Source: CAZGKX01 sp964525945
GTDB taxonomy: Bacteria; Pseudomonadota; Gammaproteobacteria; Legionellales; Legionellaceae
DNA length: 20,074 bases
Direction of reading: 5' to 3'
NCBI GenBank assembly: GCA_964525945.1
Contig: CAZGKX010000051.1
Coordinates: 1 to 20,074 of the forward strand
Positions 8,209 to 15,854 of the stretch are shown in pieces. The notes below the pieces were generated by a model that ran no database searches, was not told the origin of the DNA, and worked only from the letters and a program-made list of their open reading frames with translations. How positions within the stretch are numbered: the stretch's first letter is position 1; every line of letters starts with the position of its first letter. Position numbers and translations under genes: made by a program.

Positions 8209-9508
8209 CCAATTTATTTCCCATTCGCATATGAACAGCAGGGGCCTCTGGCATAGGCTGCCATTGCCCCTGTAAAGACAATTGATGCAACACCGCACCA
8301 CCCTGTTGGTGGGTCAACTCGATGGATTTAACCGTAGTGACTTCATTGGTGTGCGAGTTTTTCACTTGCAATTGCTCTGGCAATAGCATTTCATACTTCT
8401 CCACCAAAATCCCTTCCAAGGTTTCGTTTTTATGTTGAACACGGCTTAAAGCATTGCCGTCAGCGCCTTTCACATGGATCCCCAAACTGAGAAAACCTTT
8501 TTGCACCGCCAACCAATTTTTATATTCATGGTGGTGACGTGCAAAAAATTTAAACACTTCGGGTGTCATCAGCATACCGCCAGCCACAAGAGCAAACGGT
8601 GGTTGGTTCATCACAAACAGACCTTTTGCCAAAGCATCAGCCACCCACCTTATAAAATCAGCGGCAATGAGACGCTCTTGAGCCGGTGAATAATCAGGCG
8701 TGGCATCAATAAACGTGCCAATACGACCCCCTCGGCCCAAGCGACCATGGGGGTTGTTGTTGATGAGATCATTCCAAGAATTTTGAATAGCGATGGCATC
8801 TGCACGTTCCAAAATAGCCCGCAAGGTGGTCATTGAGCCGGAATCTTCATCCAATAACGCTAGCCAAATAGCCAACACTTGAGGGTTTGAGGTTATCCAG
8901 GCAAAACCATTGGCCGGCATGATTTGCCGCGCTAACAACAAATTTAAACGACGACGGAGATCATCGTCGTTGTTTTTCTGAAATTCATAATTGTAATAAT
9001 TGCCCATGCCATCCATGGTTTCCAGCAAAGGCTGCCATTGTTTAATGAGTTGACCATTGCTATCGAACAAATGAAGACAATAGTCCACTTGCAGCTTGCC
9101 TATGCCTTGCAACATAGCCGCTGAAAATAAGGCGTAAAGCCATAATTTTTGTTCTTCGGATAATTCACCCTCTTCACCTTGAGCTATAAATTGACGGAAT
9201 ATTTGCAACGCGGCCTGGGTACGGTTTAAAGCATGATCAAGCAAACCACCAGGCTGTGAATAATAACTGTTGCTGGTTTCAGGCAAATTTTGACAATAAT
9301 TTGCCACCCGATAAATTAAACTTAAACAAAAATTGTCAAAACGCGATGCTTCAAACCCACTTGATTTTGTTATTTTTAGCAATAACTCTTGTCTTTTTCC
9401 GTCTGCCAACAATAAAGCCGGGGCCAAGATGGACGTTAGATCTTTTAGGGATTTGGTTTGGATTGGTTTTATCCTTTTTTTATCGCTACGAAACAACATG
9501 GTCTCCAT
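8201..9508 (-). CDS. TraI_2/MobH-like domain protein with degenerate HD site
   Basis: 435 aa chromosomal relative of the N-terminal domain of MobH-type relaxases (TraI_2), with a C-terminal winged-helix-like TraI_2_C region (residues about 285-370). The TraI_2 signature is recognisable in YSQPGGLLDHALNRTQAAL (83-101). The expected HD metal site (L-x-HD-x-GK) reads LQGIGK (133-138), so both His and Asp are lost, and the HHH run expected before GGLL reads YYSQP. That argues against nuclease or hydrolase activity. It lies 26 bp after rsmA and overlaps apaH, with no conjugation genes nearby, so it is a resident operon gene and not part of a mobile element. A GGAG site lies 10 bases before the start; the ATG three codons on is an alternative. 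Actual function unknown. Confidence 0.85.
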   Translation of the reverse strand: METMLFRSDKKRIKPIQTKSLKDLTSILAPALLLADGKRQELLLKITKSSGFEASRFDNFCLSLIYRVANYCQNLPETSNSYYSQPGGLLDHALNRTQAALQIFRQFIAQGEEGELSEEQKLWLYALFSAAMLQGIGKLQVDYCLHLFDSNGQLIKQWQPLLETMDGMGNYYNYEFQKNNDDDLRRRLNLLLARQIMPANGFAWITSNPQVLAIWLALLDEDSGSMTTLRAILERADAIAIQNSWNDLINNNPHGRLGRGGRIGTFIDATPDYSPAQERLIAADFIRWVADALAKGLFVMNQPPFALVAGGMLMTPEVFKFFARHHHEYKNWLAVQKGFLSLGIHVKGADGNALSRVQHKNETLEGILVEKYEMLLPEQLQVKNSHTNEVTTVKSIELTHQQGGAVLHQLSLQGQWQPMPEAPAVHMRMGNKLGG

Positions 9509-9534
9509 GATGAATAAACTCCATTTATTTTACA

Positions 9535-10305
9535 CTATTTGTTAACAAATTTCGCTAGTTGGACGTATTCCATTATACTTATTTGCTCAGGTCTCAAACC
9601 CGGATCGATACCCATGGCGGCTAAATCATTGGCCGTCATGATAGGTTTTAAATTATTGGCCAGGGTTTTGCGACGCAGGGCAAATGACTGGGCCACAATG
9701 TGCTCCAAATGTGAAAAAGCAACCATCGGGTACGGTGACACTGGGTGAGGCGTTAGACGAACCACAGCAGACTCCACTTTTGGAGCAGGATGAAACGCGG
9801 TGGGGGGAACATCAAACAGCGGTTGGGCTTCACAAAAATACTGCACAATAACGCTTAAACGCCCATAAGCTTTGCAGCCAGGGCTCGCCGTTATGCGATC
9901 GACAACTTCTTTTTGCAACATAAAATGCATATCGTCAATATGAGAAACGGCATGCAAAAGGTGCAACAACAGCGGTGTGGAAATATTGTAGGGCAAGTTG
10001 CCAATGATTCTGACCTTTTCACCGAACTGGCTATAATCAATGGTCAACGCATCGGCGCCAATAACCGTTAATTTGTCTCGCGCCCAAGGCATTGCCGCCA
10101 AATGCGCTTGCAGATCCGTGTCAATCTCAATGGCATGCAAATGTTGAACACTGCGTAATAACGGTTGGGTCAACGCGCCAAGCCCTGGGCCGATTTCGAC
10201 AATTGCATCGCTGGGTTGGGGATTGAGTGCCCTGATGATGTTTTCAATGATATGATGGTTTTGTAAGAAGTTTTGACCAAACCGCTTGCGGGGACGATGC
10301 GCCAT
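9535..10305 (-). CDS. rsmA: 16S rRNA (A1518/A1519-N6,N6)-dimethyltransferase RsmA (KsgA)
   Basis: 256 aa, normal for the family. Dimethylates two adjacent adenines in helix 45 of 16S rRNA late in 30S assembly, using SAM. Motifs: KRFGQNFL at residues 7-14, SAM-binding VEIGPGLGALT (36-46), acidic motif AIEID (58-62), catalytic NLPYN (103-107), and VESAVVRL plus the C-terminal helical domain (FALRRKTLANNL). First gene of the operon running leftward through the TraI_2 gene, apaH and the efflux genes. An extended -10 promoter lies 43 bp upstream. Confidence 0.97.
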   Translation of the reverse strand: MAHRPRKRFGQNFLQNHHIIENIIRALNPQPSDAIVEIGPGLGALTQPLLRSVQHLHAIEIDTDLQAHLAAMPWARDKLTVIGADALTIDYSQFGEKVRIIGNLPYNISTPLLLHLLHAVSHIDDMHFMLQKEVVDRITASPGCKAYGRLSVIVQYFCEAQPLFDVPPTAFHPAPKVESAVVRLTPHPVSPYPMVAFSHLEHIVAQSFALRRKTLANNLKPIMTANDLAAMGIDPGLRPEQISIMEYVQLAKFVNK

Positions 10306-10347
10306 TAAAAATACCTGTTGACAATGATTGTTTAATAATTACTCGAA

Positions 10348-10353
10348 ATTATA
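10348..10353 (-). promoter_or_regulatory. rsmA: extended -10 promoter of the rsmA operon
   Basis: The minus strand reads TGTGGTATAATTTCG: consensus TATAAT preceded by TG and one base, the extended -10 form. No strong -35 is present at 16-18 bases, as is common with extended -10 promoters. It lies 43 bp before the rsmA ATG. Confidence 0.65.
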
Positions 10354-10423
10354 CCACACTGCAGCAAAATCCCCTATTTGCCACAGTCTCATTTTTCATG
10401 CAGAAATGTCTCACGGTTGACAA

Positions 10424-10726
10424 TTATTTAGGTCGAAAAGTGGATGAGGGCTCCTCGGGTTCAGGAGCATTATCACGACCACGCGCTTTGCGTTCACCCA
10501 CCGTATCAATTGAACTGTTATTGAGGTTTCGGTATTTGAATTCACCTTCGGTATCAATTGAACTGTTATTCATGTTTCGGTACCTGAATTCGGCATCCGT
10601 ATCAATAGGACCGTCATTGCTCATTTGTTCTTTTAGGGTGGGCTGACGCCGGAATTGGGTATTGGCCCCAGGAGATAATTTGGAATGTTTTGCTACACGG
10701 GCCTGGAGTTTTTGATGTTTAGTCAT
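10424..10726 (-). CDS. small protein with 16-residue tandem repeats, unknown function
   Basis: 100 aa starting MTKHQKLQARVAKHS. The ATG at 10726 is chosen over the upstream 10825 ATG because a GAGG site lies eight bases before it. The N-terminal third is basic. Residues about 39-85 contain three units of a 16-residue repeat: GPIDTDAEFRYRNMNN, SSIDTEGEFKYRNLNN and SSIDTVGERKARG. The C-terminus is polar and disordered in character (APEPEEPSSTFRPK). No signal peptide, cysteine or membrane segment. A perfect 14-bp palindrome abuts the ribosome site. It is divergent from the TSUP transporter and separated by 117 bp from rsmA. I do not recognise the family. The repeat, codon-regular structure and ribosome site argue that it is a real gene. 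Confidence 0.65.
   Translation of the reverse strand: MTKHQKLQARVAKHSKLSPGANTQFRRQPTLKEQMSNDGPIDTDAEFRYRNMNNSSIDTEGEFKYRNLNNSSIDTVGERKARGRDNAPEPEEPSSTFRPK
10503..10610. repeat. 48-bp in-frame tandem repeat inside the small protein gene
   Basis: Units begin with GTATCAAT at 10503, 10551 and 10599, an exact 48-base period (16 codons). The first two are close copies (GTATCAATTGAACTGTTATT shared in full); the third is diverged and fades after about 12-20 bases. Confidence 0.85.
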
Positions 10727-10737
10727 TGATCTTGCCT

Positions 10738-10751
10738 CAAGTTGCAACTTG
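10738..10751. promoter_or_regulatory. perfect 14-bp palindrome upstream of the repeat-protein gene
   Basis: CAAGTTGCAACTTG is fully self-complementary and directly abuts the GAGG ribosome site of the small gene at 10726. It could be a repressor operator or a short hairpin controlling ribosome access. Symmetry is seen; function is inferred. Confidence 0.4.
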
Positions 10752-10946
10752 TACTTTAAGTGTAGAATTACTAGGCATATTTTTCCAGTTTTGGTGCGTA
10801 CGCTGTGCTTACCCCTACGTGGCATTTTTTAATGCACACATGCGGTTGCCCTGTAGCTCACACCGCCTTAATATTTTCATAATCTTTTTTGATTAAACTA
10901 CTGGGTTTATGGTAAGTTCTAATCCATTTTATTTGTTGAGAAAAAA

Positions 10947-11858
10947 ATGAGCATTAAGCTAATTATTATCAGCGTTTTGTGTTTAAGCTTAATCTGTGTT
11001 GCGGTGATGATTTATCAACTCAAGCAGCAAAAATCGGTAAAAATTTCCGGAAAAGATTACGCTAAACTATCCATCAGCGGCGTCATCGCCTTTATTGCCG
11101 ATACCATCGGTGTAGGCAGTTTTGCAGTGAATATTGCGCTGGCCAAGCTGTTGGGCACATTTCCTGATGAAGAATTACCGGCTGTGAACAATGGTGCACA
11201 AGTCATACCCGGCACCATTGAGTCCTTGTTTTTCATGCAAATTGTGGAAGTGGATTTAACAACGCTGCTCACCTTGGTGGCAGGAACTTGCTTAGGTGGC
11301 ATCATAGGCGGTACTGTGGTCAGTCGCTTAAGCAAACAAGCCATTCGTTTGGCAATGATGTGTTGCTTTCTCCTGATCATTTGTTTATTGGTTTGCCATG
11401 AATTCAAGCTTTTACCCGTCGGTGGTGACTTGATTGCATTGCATTCATGGAAGTTAATGGTGGGTTTTGCCGCCATGGTGGTGTGTGGCGCACTCACCTC
11501 TGTGGGCATTGGCCTATTTGCGATGGTGCAAGGTGTGTTGTTTTTATTAAATGTATCTCCCGCGGTTGCTTTTCCTATTATGACAACCGCAGGTGCCATG
11601 CAACAACCGTTAACCACTTTGGCGTTCTTGCAACAAAAAAAGATCCCGCTTAAAAAAACCCTGGTCTTAAGCCTTGCCGGCTGCTTGGGCGTGCTGATGG
11701 TGTTGCCTGTGTTTAAATATTTAACGGTGACGTGGCTGCATTCGTTGCTCATCATCATCTTGTTTTACAATCTTTTTGCGATTGGTCGCACTTATCTGCG
11801 TAATCGTGCCAGCCAGGTCGAAGGTTCGCACACCGACCCAATACCAGTGTATAATTAA
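10947..11858 (+). CDS. TSUP (TauE/SafE) family membrane transporter
   Basis: 303 aa inner-membrane protein with about eight hydrophobic segments and a cytoplasmic polar loop near residues 25-40. The family signature is visible as two related halves: GVIAFIADTIGVGSFAVNIALAKLLG (first re-entrant half) and LTSVGIGLFAMVQGVLFLLNVSPAVAFPIMTTAGAMQQPL (second half). Between them is LVAGTCLGGIIGGTVVSRLS, the usual glycine-rich helix. TSUP members export sulfite, sulfonates or related organic anions; the substrate here cannot be told. A weak GAG site lies seven bases before the ATG. It is followed 68 bp later by darP on the same strand and is divergent from the repeat-protein gene. Confidence 0.85.
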   Translation: MSIKLIIISVLCLSLICVAVMIYQLKQQKSVKISGKDYAKLSISGVIAFIADTIGVGSFAVNIALAKLLGTFPDEELPAVNNGAQVIPGTIESLFFMQIVEVDLTTLLTLVAGTCLGGIIGGTVVSRLSKQAIRLAMMCCFLLIICLLVCHEFKLLPVGGDLIALHSWKLMVGFAAMVVCGALTSVGIGLFAMVQGVLFLLNVSPAVAFPIMTTAGAMQQPLTTLAFLQQKKIPLKKTLVLSLAGCLGVLMVLPVFKYLTVTWLHSLLIIILFYNLFAIGRTYLRNRASQVEGSHTDPIPVYN

Positions 11859-11869
11859 AGCCAGAATTC

Positions 11870-11902
11870 ACCCCAACTGCCACCATAAACAGCAGCCGGG
11901 GT
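11870..11902 (+). promoter_or_regulatory. stem-loop between the TSUP gene and darP
   Basis: ACCCC-AA-CTGC (11870-11880) pairs with GCAG-CC-GGGGT (11892-11902) across an 11-base loop, with a two-by-two internal mismatch. No T tract follows, so it is either a weak terminator or a 5' leader structure of darP. Confidence 0.35.
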
Positions 11903-11926
11903 AACTTTAAATAAGACGGACTTCCA

Positions 11927-12406
11927 ATGGATGAACCTAAAAGTAAATCACAAAAAAAACGTGATGCCGATGCCCTGCAAAAAATAGGCGTGAAATTGAT
12001 CGGCTTGAGCCTTGAAAAACTAGACAGCTTGCCCTTGTCAGACAACCTCAGGCGCGCCATCCTCGATGCAAAAGCGTTGAAAAGCCATGGCGCTATTCGT
12101 CGTCAAGCGCAGCTCATTGGCAAGTTAATGCGGGGTGGTGACAGCGAACAAATTGTGGGGGCTTACGAGCAGTTGCTGGCCGAAGAAAGCACACAAACGG
12201 CCGCATTTCATGACGTTGAACATTGGCGAACGCGTTTGCTCCATGATGGCAAAGATGCGCTCACCGATTTTATCAATCAATACCAGCCCGAAGACGTGCA
12301 ACAACTTCGGCAACTCATTAAAAAAGCCACCGATGAACTGAGCAAAGAACGCCACACGGGAGCAGGCAAAGCACTGTTTCGTTATTTAAGGCCTTATATC
12401 CAATGA
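11927..12406 (+). CDS. darP: ribosome biogenesis factor DarP (YjgA, DUF615)
   Basis: 159 aa all-helical protein that acts in 50S subunit assembly, stabilising the peptidyl-transferase centre region. Family features: basic N-terminus (KSKSQKKRDADALQKIG), LSLEKLDSLPLSDNLRRAILDA, SHGAIRRQAQLIGKLMR (residues about 53-70), WRTRLLHDG, and the C-terminal KATDELSKERHTGAGKALFRYLR. Start MDEPKSK fits the family's short acidic/basic lead-in. Its stop overlaps the rlmL start (ATGA), so two genes for the large ribosomal subunit are translationally coupled. Confidence 0.95.
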   Translation: MDEPKSKSQKKRDADALQKIGVKLIGLSLEKLDSLPLSDNLRRAILDAKALKSHGAIRRQAQLIGKLMRGGDSEQIVGAYEQLLAEESTQTAAFHDVEHWRTRLLHDGKDALTDFINQYQPEDVQQLRQLIKKATDELSKERHTGAGKALFRYLRPYIQ

Positions 12407-14517
12407 CTTATCCATTGTTCGTCAGCTGCGCCAAAGGGTTGGAATACCTTTTGGAAGAAGAGCTCAACGCATTAAAATTCCGCGTATCCAAAGTCAGTCC
12501 GCAAGGTGTTTATGGGGAAGCCGATCTAAGCACGCTTTATTCCATTTGCTTGTGGTCACGCCTCGCGAGTCGGGTGCAATTGATCTTGTTAAGCGAGCAA
12601 GCGTTTGATCAACCGGCTTTGTACAAACTGTGCCATGAATTTCCTTGGGACAGCGTGTTTACGCCCGATAAAACCTTGCACATTGAATTTCATGGCTCAT
12701 CGCCAGAAATTCGTAATTCCATGTTTGGCGCACAAGTGGTGAAAGATGGGATTGTCGATTATTTTCGGGAACACCACAATGAACGCCCCAGCATTGACCG
12801 TGATTTTCCACAAATTCGCTTGCATGCCCATTTGAAAAAAGACCAATTCACCCTCAGCTTTGATTTAACAGGTTATAGCATGCATCAACGGGGTTATCGA
12901 CTTGAAGCAGGCTTAGCCCCCTTGAAAGAAAACATTGCAGCGGCCATGCTTGTTCGTGCGAAATGGCCGGCATTGATGGCCAGTGGCCATGCGCTGCATG
13001 ACCCTTGTTGTGGATCGGGCACCTTGGTGATCGAGGCGGCGATGATGGCTGCCCATATAGCACCTGGGTTACTGCGCAACGACCAATCGTTGCATCATTG
13101 GCAACCTCATCAACCCACGCTCTGGGAAACGTTAAGGGTTGACGCTTTGGCGGCGGTCAAATCACCGGTATTGAGTTTGCACGGCACGGATAATAATCCG
13201 CAAATGATTGCGATTGCCCATGCCAATGCCAAGCGGGCAGGCATAGAGCATTTGGTCACGTTTACAGCATTGCCCCTTGCTGAGTGCCAAGCCGCACAAC
13301 CCCAAGGGTTGTTGATCACCAACCCGCCTTATGGCGAGCGTTTAGGGACCACAGCAGAATTGGAGCCCTTGTACAAACAATTAGGGCAGGTTTTGTACCA
13401 AAACTTCCCAAGTTGGTCTGCTGCTATTCTCACCTCCAACCCACTCTTGGCAAAAGCCATCGGCCTGCGGGTCAATAAACAATACACATTGTTCAATGGC
13501 CCATTGGAATGCAAACTGTATTGCTTGGAGTTGGAGGAAACGAACCGTTACCGCGACCCAGCAGAACGCCCGCTATCAGCGGGTGCCGAAATGTTTAAAA
13601 ATAGATTAAAGAAAAATTTTGCTCATCTGCAAAAATGGGCAAAACGCAATCAAATAAGCTGTTATCGCGTCTACGATGCGGATTTACCAGAATATGCGTT
13701 TGCCATTGATATTTACAATGATCATGCCGTGTTGCAAGAATACGTCGCTCCGCATTCCATTGATCCACAATTGGCGGCAAAACGTAGCCAGGAGTTGATC
13801 AACGTGGTCCCTGTCACATTGGGCATGCCAGCTGAACATGTGATCGTCAAGCAACGCCGTCAACAAAAAGGCAGTCATCAGTATCAAAAAATGAATCAGC
13901 AAGGCCGTTCAATCCACGTCAATGAAGGTATGGCGCGTTTTGGCGTAAATTTATATGATTATTTGGACACAGGGTTGTTTCTCGACCATCGGCCGTTGCG
14001 CCTACGTTTTGCCAGATTGCCAAAAGGAACGCGGTTTTTAAATTTATTTTGTTACACCGCCACCGCCAGTGTCCATGCCGCTTTAGCCGGCGCTATCACC
14101 ACCAATGTTGATTTATCAAACACTTATTTAACGTGGGCTGAAGATAATTTCAAACTCAATCAATTGAACGTTGCTAAACATCAATTCATTCAAGAGGATT
14201 GTTTGGAATGGTTGAAGGTAACCGACGATCGTTTTGATGTGATTTTTTTAGATCCACCAAGTTTTTCCAATTCAAAACGCATGGAAAACACCTTGGACAT
14301 ACAACGGGATCACGAATCATTAATCAACACCGCCATGCGTTTATTGAGCAAAGATGGCCTCTTGTATTTCTCAACCAATTTCAGACAATTTAAATTGTCT
14401 GCAGCCATTGGCCAGAGTTATACCGTGAAAGACATCAGTGCAGAAACCATTGATCTTGATTTTCAAAGAAACAAACGCATTCACAGATGTTATCTGATCA
14501 CCGAACAGCGACCTTAG
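12403..14517 (+). CDS. rlmL: bifunctional 23S rRNA methyltransferase RlmL/RlmKL (m2G2445 and m7G2069)
   Basis: 704 aa, the full bifunctional length. The N-terminal THUMP region (about 45-155) binds rRNA. The RlmL methyltransferase follows, with SAM motif DPCCGSGT (200-207) and catalytic NPPY (307-310), methylating N2 of G2445. The C-terminal RlmK half has FLNLFCYTA (about 545) and LDPPSF (616-621), methylating N7 of G2069. Starts within the darP stop. No frameshift or missing motif. It converges on the Mpo1-like gene with a 124-bp structured spacer. Confidence 0.97.
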   Translation: MTYPLFVSCAKGLEYLLEEELNALKFRVSKVSPQGVYGEADLSTLYSICLWSRLASRVQLILLSEQAFDQPALYKLCHEFPWDSVFTPDKTLHIEFHGSSPEIRNSMFGAQVVKDGIVDYFREHHNERPSIDRDFPQIRLHAHLKKDQFTLSFDLTGYSMHQRGYRLEAGLAPLKENIAAAMLVRAKWPALMASGHALHDPCCGSGTLVIEAAMMAAHIAPGLLRNDQSLHHWQPHQPTLWETLRVDALAAVKSPVLSLHGTDNNPQMIAIAHANAKRAGIEHLVTFTALPLAECQAAQPQGLLITNPPYGERLGTTAELEPLYKQLGQVLYQNFPSWSAAILTSNPLLAKAIGLRVNKQYTLFNGPLECKLYCLELEETNRYRDPAERPLSAGAEMFKNRLKKNFAHLQKWAKRNQISCYRVYDADLPEYAFAIDIYNDHAVLQEYVAPHSIDPQLAAKRSQELINVVPVTLGMPAEHVIVKQRRQQKGSHQYQKMNQQGRSIHVNEGMARFGVNLYDYLDTGLFLDHRPLRLRFARLPKGTRFLNLFCYTATASVHAALAGAITTNVDLSNTYLTWAEDNFKLNQLNVAKHQFIQEDCLEWLKVTDDRFDVIFLDPPSFSNSKRMENTLDIQRDHESLINTAMRLLSKDGLLYFSTNFRQFKLSAAIGQSYTVKDISAETIDLDFQRNKRIHRCYLITEQRP

Positions 14518-14629
14518 GGAAGCGAAAATTTTGGGGCCAAGTTGCGAGTGCCAACGAGGTTCGATATTGGGCCGCCCCGTTGGTAAAATAAGGATTTTTC
14601 CTTTGCTACATTCGAACGGCTCCGCTTCC
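14518..14629. repeat. structured convergent intergenic segment with nested inverted repeats
   Basis: GGAAGCG directly after the rlmL stop (14518-14524) is mirrored by CGCTTCC (14623-14629). Within lie CCAACGAGG (14551-14559) against CCCCGTTGG (14575-14583), with one mismatch, and AAGGATTTTTCCTT (14590-14603). Position between convergent genes suggests a bidirectional terminator or a palindromic intergenic element. There is no classical U tract after the larger stem. Confidence 0.4.
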
Positions 14630-14641
14630 TGACGAGCTCAG

Positions 14642-15192
14642 TTAGAAACGTTCTTTGCCGTAGATTTCTTCTTTCAAGGGGAGCATGATGCCTGCCATGA
14701 AAAAGAGATCTGCGGCCATCATCAAAGGTGCCAAAATCGTTTGCTTGATGCTGTTGACAACACTTGGGCGCTGACCTTCCATGTAATACCCGGCAAATCG
14801 CAACAACATGCCTAGCAATAACATCATGACAAAAGAGATCAGGGTAAACACCGTGGGATATGGGTTGGCAAATAGGCCGGCACACCACCACATCAAGGCA
14901 AAAATGGGCGTCACCACCAACGCTAAACGCCAATTCAAATAAAAATAATAATAACAAACGGAAGGTTTTCAATCGCATAAAAATAATAAGCTAAAAAACC
15001 CACCGTAATAAAGAAAGCCACGTTCATATCGAAATAGGCAGGAACCACGATGTGCACACAACTCAAGATGATCATAAACGCCAAATAAATCATTAAAATA
15101 CCAATCATTTGAATGTAGCGCGTCAGTGGTTTTTGATGAAACTCGGCATAGCGATGCGCAAGTTCGAGAAATGATGTCATGGTAGAATTCAT
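14642..15192 (-). pseudogene. Mpo1/YGL010w-like (DUF962) membrane protein, disrupted by 38-bp insertion
   Basis: Reading from ATG 15192, the protein runs MNSTMTSFLELAHRYAEFHQ to FLAYYFY, then goes out of frame and stops at about 14935. A second open segment in another frame begins LNWRLALVVTPIFALMWW and ends KEEIYGKERF at 14642. Removing 38 bp bounded by a 13-bp direct repeat (14939-14951 and 14977-14989) gives FLAYYFYLNWRLALVV and one 170-aa protein, the normal DUF962 size. Family features: YAEFHQKPLTRYIQMIGI near the N-terminus, four hydrophobic segments, and RFAGYYMEGQRPSVVNSIKQ with ILAPLMMAADLFF at the end. Mpo1 relatives are iron-dependent fatty-acid alpha-oxidation enzymes with conserved histidines; two usual histidine positions read Gln (RYIQMIG) and Tyr (AGYYMEG) here. 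Probably inactive, unless the insertion is an assembly error. Confidence 0.75.
14939..14989. repeat. 13-bp direct repeats bounding the frame-breaking insertion
   Basis: ATAAAAATAATAA occurs at 14939-14951 and again at 14977-14989 with a 25-base unique stretch between. One copy plus the stretch (38 bp) is exactly what must be removed to restore the Mpo1-like reading frame. Confidence 0.8.
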
Positions 15193-15256
15193 CCCTGTGT
15201 ATGATTATCCTTTTACCAATAAACATAGCATATAATTCAAGAAAAAACAGGGAAAA

Positions 15257-15820
15257 TTAAAACGTGTATTTCGTAATTAAAAACAATACATTGCCCACAT
15301 CATGTGAACCCGGTATGTAAGTGGCTGCTAATGAAAGACGTTTGTAATTAAAACAAGCCCATGGCAACGCTCCTGGAAAAGGAATGCCATTAAGGATGTC
15401 CGGACGGGCCGTCACCAAAAGACCATAACCACCACCCAAACGGGTGTTTTCATTGATGTGCCATTCTTTTAAATAAGCATACCCAACCACAGGCTCCACA
15501 TTCTTATGAGAATCGAGAAACGCAAACGCATACAAACCGTGCCAATTGCCTTTTTCATCATAGAAACTTTTACCCAGCCCTCCTCCTAACGGTAACTCGT
15601 TGTACCTGGGTATTTTTTCTTTAGAATAGAAGTAACGGTTATGCCAAGCATAGGTCGGCAAATAAAGCTCCGTTCGACCTTGCTTCCAAATTTGGTGCAA
15701 GCGGTGGCATGCGGGTTGCAACCAACCAGGCGTATTGGCGCATGCGTTCGTATCCGTCTCCGTTGCAAAAGCGTTTTGCAGATTAGCCAATAAAAGAAGA
15801 AGGGCAAACACACATTTCAT
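15257..15820 (-). CDS. pagP: lipid A palmitoyltransferase PagP
   Basis: 187-aa precursor, the same size as the enterobacterial enzyme. This outer-membrane beta-barrel moves palmitate from a phospholipid to lipid A, which raises resistance to cationic peptides and dampens host recognition. Signal peptide MKCVFALLLLLANLQNAFA, likely cut before TETD. Catalytic residues are visible as His60 (TYAWHNRYFY), Asp103 and Ser104 (FLDSHK). The His-to-Asp spacing of 43 equals that of E. coli His33/Asp76. Further landmarks are YNELPLGGGLGKSF, VGYAYLKEW, GGGYGLLVTARPD, PGALPWA and the C-terminal YTF ending in aromatic Phe for barrel insertion. The ATG at 15820 is chosen because it starts the signal peptide; its ribosome site is weak. 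It lies 64 bp before the Mpo1-like gene. Confidence 0.93.
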   Translation of the reverse strand: MKCVFALLLLLANLQNAFATETDTNACANTPGWLQPACHRLHQIWKQGRTELYLPTYAWHNRYFYSKEKIPRYNELPLGGGLGKSFYDEKGNWHGLYAFAFLDSHKNVEPVVGYAYLKEWHINENTRLGGGYGLLVTARPDILNGIPFPGALPWACFNYKRLSLAATYIPGSHDVGNVLFLITKYTF

Positions 15821-15854
15821 TTGCGATTTAACATCGGTTGGATTTCTCAATTAG

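Noticed and set aside
8201..9508. Integrated conjugative element, suggested by the TraI_2 domain
   Set aside because: No integrase, mating-pair genes, tRNA or attachment repeats are nearby, and the gene is locked in an overlapping operon with rsmA and apaH.
10503..10646. CRISPR-like array
   Set aside because: The 48-bp period has no unique spacers; the units are in-frame coding repeats of one small protein.
10822..10835. GCATTTTTTAATGC hairpin in the divergent region as a terminator
   Set aside because: The stem is only five pairs with the T run in the loop, and no gene ends there on either strand.
11057..11758. 233-codon minus-strand reading frame
   Set aside because: It is antisense to the TSUP transporter and has the Met/Pro/Thr-rich composition typical of antisense of a membrane protein. 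The plus-strand frame has clear family motifs.
14514..14978. 154-codon minus-strand frame across the Mpo1-like region
   Set aside because: It runs through in a third frame with Arg/His/Cys-rich composition. The two other frames carry the DUF962 motifs and membrane segments.
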